Source: Corynebacterium sp. HMSC036D02
GTDB lineage: Bacteria; Actinomycetota; Actinomycetes; Mycobacteriales; Mycobacteriaceae
Length of the DNA stretch: 64,000 bases
Direction of reading: 5' to 3'
NCBI RefSeq assembly: GCF_001836165.1
Contig: NZ_KV827675.1
Coordinates: 56,898-120,897 of the forward strand
This document shows, piece after piece, positions 55,478-64,000 of this stretch. Position numbers and translations under genes: made by a program. Each line of letters opens with the position of its first letter. Positions within the stretch are counted from its first letter, which is position 1. A model generated the notes under the pieces. It saw nothing but the letters and a program-made list of their open reading frames with translations, made no database searches and had not been told where the DNA came from.

Positions 55478-56148
55478 TTAAGAAATCATCGGCCAAGCAG
55501 TGGAGACATCCGAGGCATCGCGCCCGCGTCCTTCCAGGTACTTCTTGAAGGACTCGCGGTCCTTGTACCACTCGACGGCCTGGTACTCCATGAGCTCGTT
55601 GGTATCCATCTGGGCTAGCTCGGGGAAGTGCTGGCGCACTTGCTTCCAGGCGACGCGGGCGGCCGCGAGGGCGTCGGCAGTCGCCTCGTGTGCGTTGGTC
55701 AATTCCACGCCGTAGTGGGCGGAGACCTCCTCCAAGGTGCGCTTGCCTTTGCGCCACTTGTCCTTAACGCGGTCGATGACGAAAGGATCGAACACTGGGC
55801 CGTTTACTGTGAAGTCCCGGTCAGCGCGCGCAGTACGGAGAGATCGTAGGCGGCGTTGTAGACGATGAGCGTGAGTCCCTCGTCCCAGGCCTGATAGATG
55901 GAATCGATCGTCTCCTTGAGCACCTCCTCGTGGGGGCGACCTTCCGCGCGGGCCTTCTCAGTAGTGATGCCGTGGATCTTGGCGGCTTCCTCGGGGATCT
56001 CCACGCCGGGGTCAGCGAGCATTTCCCGCTTGTCTACTTCGCGCCCGTCGATACGCACTAGGGCAGAGGTGACGATGCGGGCTTCTTTGGGCTTTACGGA
56101 GGTGGTCTCGAGGTCGAAGGAGAGCATGCGGGTGGCGTCGAAGTTCAT
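55478..56148 (-). pseudogene. DEDDh 3'-5' exonuclease (DnaQ-like), split by a one-base frameshift
   Basis: Two adjoining frames make one exonuclease of about 220 residues. The first part (from ATG 56148, MNFDATRML) has Exo I SFDLETT and Exo II VYNAAYDLSVLRAL, then stops soon after a GGG run (55816-55818). The second part continues with FTVNGPVFDPFVID and contains Exo III HEATADALAA. Adding one G to the run restores a single frame. Either the gene is inactive, the run is a slippage site, or this is a sequencing error. Family members proofread or degrade DNA ends. Confidence 0.8.
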
Positions 56149-56193
56149 GGACAACACTCTAGCGCCCGGCTCGGACACGCACTGTGGAAGTGC

Positions 56194-56281
56194 TGCAGAA
56201 TGGCGATCCGAATCTTGCAGAATGACGATCCAACCCTTGTAGAATGACGGATGAATCATTGCAGAATGACCAACTGCAGGT
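56194..56281. repeat. Four iteron-like repeats, 22-bp period
   Basis: The core TGCAGAATGACGATCC occurs at 56194 (one change), 56216 (exact), 56238 (TGTAGAATGACG, then diverging) and 56260 (TGCAGAATGAC, then diverging). The spacing is exactly 22 bp each time, two helical turns. They fill the intergenic region between the exonuclease and the ATPase. Confidence 0.9.
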
Positions 56282-56293
56282 AGAGTGCTATGT

Positions 56294-57553
56294 ATGGAAC
56301 GGTATATTAGGCGCGGCATGGAAGGTTTTGCCCGAGAAGCATTGACCTTCTCACCCGTTGTCCACGTCACGGGCGCACGGCAGGTTGGCAAATCGACGTT
56401 GACAAGGCATCTCGGCCTTGAACGTGCTGTGTATGTAACGCTGGATGATCCCGCTGCTCTCTCACTAGCGGAAGAGGATCCGACGACCTTTGTGCAGCAA
56501 GGTGGTGACGCAACGCTGATTATCGATGAGATTCAGCGGCTTCCCGAGCTCACGCTGCCGTTAAAGGCTGAGGTGGATAGGAACCGCCGGCCAGGTCGAT
56601 TTATCATTACTGGTTCATCAGATTTTGCTCGGGGCGTGGGTCGGAAGGACTCTCTGGCAGGAAGAATTATTGATCTCCATTTAAACCCACTGAGCCAACA
56701 AGAGATTTGTGAAACGGTCAGTGACGGCGCCTTTGTAGATAGGCTCGATGAGCTCGTCGAATTGCCTGTGCGTTCGGTTCCTACGGAACAAGTAGATCGA
56801 GCTGGCTTGGTGGACAAAGTGCTCAAGGGCGGCTATCCGGTTGCATTAGAACTGCAAGATCGGATGCGCCGAGCTTGGTTCGAGTCTTATGTTTCACACG
56901 TGACGGTGATTGAAGAAACCCTATCCCGGGAAAGCGCACAGCCGGGGAGGCTGCAATCGCTGTTGCGTCTACTCGCAGCGCATCAGGCAGGGGAGTTGGT
57001 TCCGGCGAAACTCGCGCGTGAAGCGGAAATCCCAGCGTCTACTGTTCGCTCCTACCTTGATACTTTGTCAAGGCTGTTCCTTTCCTCGCAAGTGAAAGCG
57101 TGGAAATCAAATTTGACGTCGAGAGAGATCTCCAAGCCTAAAAGCTGGGTCACTGACTCCGGTTTGGCTTCCTGGTTAGCAGGGCAAACCCGAGACATGC
57201 TCATGAATCCTCTGGTGCAGTCGCACCTAGGGCATTTGGTCGAAGGGTTTGTTCTTCAAGAGCTTTCTGCCCAGCAGGGTTGGGCAGAAAACCAGCATCA
57301 GCTTCTTCACTGGCGTGATAGCGCCGGGATGGAAGCAGACGTTGTGATCGAATTCGCGGACAATAGCATCGCTGCGCTTGAGGTTAAATCCGGTGCGACA
57401 GTCAAGGCAGGGCAGGTTCGGCATTTGCGTGCACTGAGCGAGAAACTAGGGCCGCGTTTCCGTGGAGGATTTGTCTTGGCTCCGATTCCCTATGTGCAGC
57501 CCTTGGGGGACAAACTATGTGCGTTACCGATGTCATTTTTGTGGCGTGGATAG
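56294..57553 (+). CDS. AAA_14/DUF4143 ATPase
   Basis: 419 residues from the ATG at 56294 (MERYIRRGMEG). P-loop GARQVGKST (27-35), Walker B TLIIDEIQRLP, sensor FIITGSSDFARG, then the C-terminal DUF4143 region with WVTDSGLASWLAG and a PD-(D/E)xK-like strand MEADVVIEFAD...ALEVKSG. This family is widespread, sporadic and of unknown function. Base composition is lower in GC than in ligA next door, which with the repeats upstream suggests horizontal acquisition. A GTG three codons upstream is an alternative start. Confidence 0.9.
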   Translation: MERYIRRGMEGFAREALTFSPVVHVTGARQVGKSTLTRHLGLERAVYVTLDDPAALSLAEEDPTTFVQQGGDATLIIDEIQRLPELTLPLKAEVDRNRRPGRFIITGSSDFARGVGRKDSLAGRIIDLHLNPLSQQEICETVSDGAFVDRLDELVELPVRSVPTEQVDRAGLVDKVLKGGYPVALELQDRMRRAWFESYVSHVTVIEETLSRESAQPGRLQSLLRLLAAHQAGELVPAKLAREAEIPASTVRSYLDTLSRLFLSSQVKAWKSNLTSREISKPKSWVTDSGLASWLAGQTRDMLMNPLVQSHLGHLVEGFVLQELSAQQGWAENQHQLLHWRDSAGMEADVVIEFADNSIAALEVKSGATVKAGQVRHLRALSEKLGPRFRGGFVLAPIPYVQPLGDKLCALPMSFLWRG

Positions 57554-57603
57554 GCCGTTTGGCCAGGTACATGCTGTGTCCGGTAGCCCCGCTACACTGG
57601 TGA

Positions 57604-60394
<2,791 letters not shown>

Positions 60395-60398
<4 letters not shown>

Positions 60399-61153
60399 AG
60401 ATTGCGGCTTTGGACATGGATGGCACCGTTTACGTCAACGAAGACATAACTGAGGCCGTAAAGGAAGCCGTCGCCGCGTGGCGGGCCGCTGGTAACCTCG
60501 CGGTCTCTGCGACGGGTAAGTCTATTGCCAACGCGCGCAACACACTCGAGCCCTTCGGCGTGGAGCTGGACTACCACGTGCTCTACAACGGCACCGTCAT
60601 CACGGACGGCGATTACTCCATCCTCCACGAGGAGCACTTGCCCAGTGATATCGTCCAAGCCGTCATTGATCGCTTCACTGGGCTGCCGTTGAATATCTAC
60701 CTCACGGGCTTGTCTGGAGCCGATCAGGTGGCATGGGATGGCTTGGCGGGGCGAGAGTCCTCGATGGTGGCGAATACGGAGGCGGTGGATCCGAGGGACG
60801 TCGCCAAGCGCAGCACGGTCCTCATGTCCTTGTGGATCCCAGGAAACCCTGGGTTGCGCCGTGAAGTCGACGAGTGGGTCCGCGAAAACTGTAATGTCGA
60901 GTCATCCTTCAACTGCGACTTCTACGACATCATGCCGCCTGGGCATAACAAGGGTGAGGGCTTGACACGGTTGCTTAGCCGTCTCGGCCGCGAAGAAGCT
61001 GAACTCTACACTTTCGGTGATAACTTCAATGATCTCTCGATGCATTCGATCGCCACCGAGTCCTTCACGTTCCCGGGAACGCAGATCGCCGACGAGGTGG
61101 ACCATGTGGTTCCCGACGTCGCCGCGGGCCTCAGCTTATTGCTCGACCGCTAG
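60395..61153 (+). CDS. HAD-IIB (Cof-type) hydrolase, second of a tandem pair
   Basis: 252 residues from the ATG at 60395, overlapping the previous stop by four bases. Closely related to the preceding protein: both share EAVxAWRAAGNLAVxATGKS, LEPFGVxxDY and YNGTVITDG-type segments. Motif I is AALDMDGTVYVN and motif IV YTFGDNFNDLSM. A tandem duplication with some divergence in the cap domain, so the two enzymes may act on different substrates. Confidence 0.9.
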
Positions 61154-61159
61154 GTCGAT

Positions 61160-61819
61160 CTAGGTGAGGAACGCGCCCAAGATGGCGCCCAAGTCACCCA
61201 GGTGCTCGACCTCAGAAGCGAGATAATCGGGCCCACCAACGCGGCCCATCACCACGACATAGTTCGTACCCACCAGGGGAGCCGCAGCCAGCGCGGATTC
61301 GATGAGGGTCCACGATTCCGGGATCCACGTGTCCTTTTCTGGATTGAGTACGCGGGCCGAAGTGACGTTGAGGTCGGTGGGGATCGAGCCGTCGTCGGCA
61401 GGCGCTGCGTCCGAGGCAGCGATGCGGCTGATCTTCTCGTCGTTAGCAATGACGATGGCCCAGTTAGAGGTCAGCGCCTTGGGGATGGCGGCGCAGACTT
61501 CATTCATTGCGGCTGTCACGTTGCGTTGTGCGGCAACCTTGGCCAGCACGTGGATCTGCCCGCGGCGGTCAACGCGTCCACTGAATGGGCGGATGGAGTC
61601 AACTTCTACGCCTTCTACGGTCTGTGCCGCGGTGATGATCTCGTCAGCCATGGTGGACTGGGGGAGATCGAGGACGATGTCATCCATGACCGTCCCATCG
61701 GGGAAGTTTTCCACGATGTCAACGGAACGAATATCGGCCTCGATGCTGCCCATCGCGTTGGCGAGGAGGCCAAGGCTGCCGGGAGTGTCAGGGAGTAGGA
61801 CACGGACGAGGTACGACAT
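61160..61819 (-). CDS. ACT-domain amino-acid-binding protein
   Basis: 219 residues. The N-terminal ACT domain reads LVRVLLPDTPGSLGLLANAM; a second regulatory-like half follows (KVAAQRNVTAAMNEVCAAIP). No enzyme domain is attached. The same gene stands between ligA and gatC in mycobacteria (Rv3013 position). It probably senses an amino acid, but the ligand and partner are unknown. Confidence 0.85.
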   Translation of the reverse strand: MSYLVRVLLPDTPGSLGLLANAMGSIEADIRSVDIVENFPDGTVMDDIVLDLPQSTMADEIITAAQTVEGVEVDSIRPFSGRVDRRGQIHVLAKVAAQRNVTAAMNEVCAAIPKALTSNWAIVIANDEKISRIAASDAAPADDGSIPTDLNVTSARVLNPEKDTWIPESWTLIESALAAAPLVGTNYVVVMGRVGGPDYLASEVEHLGDLGAILGAFLT

Positions 61820-61900
61820 ATCGTTCTTTCTAGGGGAGCTAAGCGGTTAAGCAAGGGATGATAGGTTCTACTAACCCGATCGATGGTACCCAAGGTATCG

Positions 61901-61919
61901 AATACTATTCAATAGTATT
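61901..61919. promoter_or_regulatory. AT-rich palindrome between ACT gene and gatC
   Basis: Arms aatactat (61901-61908) and atagtatt (61912-61919) around tca, in the 203-bp divergent region. Its size fits a repressor dimer site. A TAGCTATCAA -10-like box (61983-61992) for gatC lies 64 bp downstream. Confidence 0.5.
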
Positions 61920-62022
61920 GAGCATCACTTAGGGGAGGAGTGGTGGTGGCATGGCATCGGCCGTGCAGTACCATGGGTGCTTAGCTATCAACCGTCTCAA
62001 TGAATAAAAGGATGGAGTTCGC

Positions 62023-62325
62023 GTGTCTGATATTTCGCGTGACGAGGTCGCGCACTTGGCAAAGCTGTCGCGATTGGCCCTGAGCGAGGAAGAACTGAAG
62101 CAGTTCGCCGCGCAGATCGACGAAATCGTGGACTCCGTGTCCGCGGTTGGCAAGGTCGAGGCTGAAGGTGTGGAGCCGATGTCGCACCCGCACTCCGTAC
62201 ATGCCCCTATGCGTGAGGACGTTGTCGTGCGAACCCTCACTGCCGAGCAGGCCTTGGACCAGGCCCCCGCAGCTGATGAAGATCGCTTCATGGTTCCGCA
62301 GATTCTGGGTGGAGGAGACGAATAA
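62023..62325 (+). CDS. gatC: Glutamyl/aspartyl-tRNA amidotransferase subunit C
   Basis: 100 residues from a GTG at 62023 preceded by AAGGATGGAG. Conserved [22 protein letters not shown] and the C-terminal [13 protein letters not shown]. Stabilises GatA and GatB in the complex that converts Glu-tRNA(Gln) and Asp-tRNA(Asn) to the correct amides. Two bases separate it from gatA. Confidence 0.96.
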   Translation: MSDISRDEVAHLAKLSRLALSEEELKQFAAQIDEIVDSVSAVGKVEAEGVEPMSHPHSVHAPMREDVVVRTLTAEQALDQAPAADEDRFMVPQILGGGDE

Positions 62326-62327
62326 GA

Positions 62328-63812
62328 ATGGCACAATTCATTGCGCCCACCGAGGGCATTACTGCACTAACCGCCGCCGAGTTGGCTGAGAAGATCCACT
62401 CCCGCGAGCTCACCTCCCGCGAAGTTACTCAGGCCTTCCTGGACCGCATCGCGGAAACCGACGGTGAGCTCAACGCTTTCCTACATGTCGGTGCCGAGGA
62501 AGCACTGGCGGCTGCCGACGCCGTCGATAAGTCCCTCGACGCCGGCGAAGAACCCGCCTCCGCTTTGGCTGGTGTGCCACTGGCACTCAAGGACCTGTTG
62601 GTGACTACCGACGCCCCCACGACCGCCGCCTCCAAGATGCTGGAAGGTTGGGTCTCGCCTTATGACGCCACGCTGGTGACCAAGCTGCGCGAGGCAGGTA
62701 TCCCGATCCTTGGCAAGACGAACCTTGATGAGTTTGCGATGGGCTCCTCCAACGAGAACTCCGCCTACGGTCCGGCCCACAACCCCTATGACACCGAGCG
62801 CACACCGGGCGGCTCCGGTGGTGGTACCGCCGCAGCTCTGGCCTCTGGTCAAGCCCCGCTGGGAATCGGTACTGACACCGGTGGCTCGATCCGTCAGCCG
62901 GCTGCTTTGACCAACACCGTGGGCGTAAAGCCGACATACGGCACGGTGTCTCGTTACGGTCTCATCGCCGCTGCAAGCTCCTTGGACCAGGCTGGCCCGA
63001 CTGCCCGTACGGTTCTGGATACCGCCTTGCTGCACGAAATTATTGCCGGCCACGACTCCTTCGATGCCACTTCCGTGAATAAGCCGGTCGCACCAGTAGT
63101 CGCAGCCGCCAAGGAGGGGGCCAACGGTGACCTGTCCGGCGTGAAGGTCGGCCTGATCAAGCAATTCGAGCGCGATGGTTGGCAGCTGGGCGTGATGGAG
63201 GCCTACCACGCAGCGGTTGAACAGCTGAAGTCTCAGGGGGCAGAGATCGTTGAGGTCGACTGCCCGCACTTCGATGACGCTCTCGCTGCCTACTACCTCA
63301 TCATGCCGTGTGAGGTCTCCTCCAACCTGGCCCGCTTCGACGGTATGCGCTACGGCCTGCGCGTGGGCGATGACGGAACCCACTCTGCGGAAGAGGTCAT
63401 GTCCCTGTCCCGCGCGGCTGGTTTCGGCCCCGAGGTTAAGCGCCGCATCATGCTGGGTACCTACGCCCTGTCCGTCGGCTACTACGACGCCTACTACCTC
63501 CAGGCGCAGCGTGTTCGCACCCTCATTGCACAGGACTTTGAGCGTGCCTTCGAGCAGGTCGATGTCCTCGTTTCCCCGACCACCCCGACCACAGCCTTCA
63601 AGCTGGGCGAGAAGGTCGAGGACCCGATGGAGATGTACAACTTCGACCTGTGCACCCTGCCGTTGAACCTCGCCGGCGTGTGCGGCATGTCCGTTCCTTC
63701 CGGAATGGCATCCGACACCAACTTGCCCACCGGCCTTCAGATCATGGCACCGGCATTTAAGGATGACCGCCTGTACAAGGTCGGCGCCGCCTACGAAGCA
63801 GGACGCAAGTAG
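62328..63812 (+). CDS. gatA: Glutamyl/aspartyl-tRNA amidotransferase subunit A
   Basis: Glutaminase subunit of the amidotransferase. 494 residues. The amidase Ser-cisSer-Lys triad is visible: Lys in ALKDLLV, the serine-rich [14 protein letters not shown] and the nucleophile region [12 protein letters not shown]. The C-terminal [17 protein letters not shown] is typical. gatB is not directly downstream in this window; other Corynebacteriales often carry it a few genes away. Confidence 0.97.
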   Translation: MAQFIAPTEGITALTAAELAEKIHSRELTSREVTQAFLDRIAETDGELNAFLHVGAEEALAAADAVDKSLDAGEEPASALAGVPLALKDLLVTTDAPTTAASKMLEGWVSPYDATLVTKLREAGIPILGKTNLDEFAMGSSNENSAYGPAHNPYDTERTPGGSGGGTAAALASGQAPLGIGTDTGGSIRQPAALTNTVGVKPTYGTVSRYGLIAAASSLDQAGPTARTVLDTALLHEIIAGHDSFDATSVNKPVAPVVAAAKEGANGDLSGVKVGLIKQFERDGWQLGVMEAYHAAVEQLKSQGAEIVEVDCPHFDDALAAYYLIMPCEVSSNLARFDGMRYGLRVGDDGTHSAEEVMSLSRAAGFGPEVKRRIMLGTYALSVGYYDAYYLQAQRVRTLIAQDFERAFEQVDVLVSPTTPTTAFKLGEKVEDPMEMYNFDLCTLPLNLAGVCGMSVPSGMASDTNLPTGLQIMAPAFKDDRLYKVGAAYEAGRK

Positions 63813-63868
63813 TACACACTTCGGGCTAGCCCGTAGTGCGCATGAGCCGGGGTCTTCCACTGACGTGA

Positions 63869-63895
63869 GAGGCCGCCGGCCTTCGTCGTTTTATT
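63869..63895 (+). terminator. Possible terminator after gatA
   Basis: Short GC hairpin aggcc-gcc-ggcct (63870-63882), followed within seven bases by tttt. The following bases to 63970 contain a pyrimidine-rich run and a second hairpin cgtcgtt/aacgacg (63951-63967), but no gene. Confidence 0.5.
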
Positions 63896-63975
63896 CGACG
63901 GTGTGGGTTCGTAGTCTTTCTTTTTCCTTTCAGTTGCCTTGGTCTGGTGTCGTCGTTTGGAACGACGGTGGGTGT

Positions 63976-64000
63976 TTAGAAGGGGATGTCGTCGGTGTCG
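63976..64000 (-). CDS. C-terminal tip of an SSB-like protein (cut by window end)
   Basis: The last bases read on the minus strand encode D-T-D-D-I-P-F and a TAA stop. The acidic tip ending in DDIPF is the protein-interaction tail of single-stranded DNA-binding proteins. Only seven codons are visible, so the assignment rests on that tail; a chance match is possible. A cgtcgtt/aacgacg hairpin just downstream would be a fitting 3' end. Confidence 0.55.

Noticed and set aside
56194..56281. Repeat array considered as a short CRISPR
   Set aside because: The unit period is only 22 bp, the spacers are 6 bp or less, and no cas genes are near. An iteron or operator array fits better.

Overview
The window is a stretch of high-GC actinobacterial chromosome, almost certainly from a Corynebacterium. 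The evidence is gene order shared with mycobacteria and corynebacteria (rho-prfA-prmC-tsaC-wecA-atpIBEFHAGDC-DUF2550-nucS-thioredoxin-glgB-glgE, then etfBA-nifS-mnmA-MetE-like-ligA-ACT-gatCA), an actinobacterial Rho with a long Asn/Gly/Arg-rich insertion, an AtpH of about 270 residues, EndoMS/NucS mismatch repair, GlgE maltosyltransferase and a WecA-type arabinogalactan/lipid-linker transferase. No rRNA, tRNA, CRISPR array or insertion sequence was recognised.

Region 1 (1-17 kb) is a nitrate respiration and molybdenum-cofactor block. On the plus strand, a polytopic NnrS-like membrane protein overlaps a membrane-anchored copper nitrite reductase that carries an extra N-terminal cupredoxin domain. 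Facing it on the minus strand is narKGHJI (transporter, molybdenum catalytic subunit, Fe-S subunit, chaperone, cytochrome b). Next come the pterin genes moaB (plus strand) and mobA, moaC, moeA and moaA (minus strand), behind a FadD-like acyl-CoA ligase. Together these predict nitrate to nitrite to NO, with the Mo-bisMGD cofactor made locally.

Region 2 (17-36.6 kb) is core housekeeping: rho, peptide release and its methylation, tRNA t6A synthesis, WecA, the complete F1Fo ATP synthase, NucS with a small Zn-finger-like partner, a thiamine-binding-type protein, a Cys-less thioredoxin/TPR protein, an orphan peptide-binding lipoprotein and an ArsC/LMW-PTPase.

Region 3 (36.6-52 kb) holds glgB and glgE (GlgE-pathway alpha-glucan), an ABC ATPase, a Nudix hydrolase, a THUMP-like methyltransferase, etfBA-nifS, two unrecognised small genes, a secreted GH25 muramidase, a spermidine-synthase-like protein, mnmA and a MetE-like barrel.

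Region 4 (52-57.6 kb) is an accessory block inserted between the MetE-like gene and ligA. It holds two unrelated P-loop ATPases, each with a tandem-repeat array in its upstream region, an orphan FitA-type antitoxin, a serine-hydrolase/ArsR-like operon with a clear palindromic operator, and an exonuclease gene broken by a one-base frameshift. Region 5 (57.6-64 kb) returns to core genes: ligA, two tandem HAD phosphatases, an ACT protein and gatCA. The last bases encode the C-terminal tip of an SSB-like protein on the minus strand.
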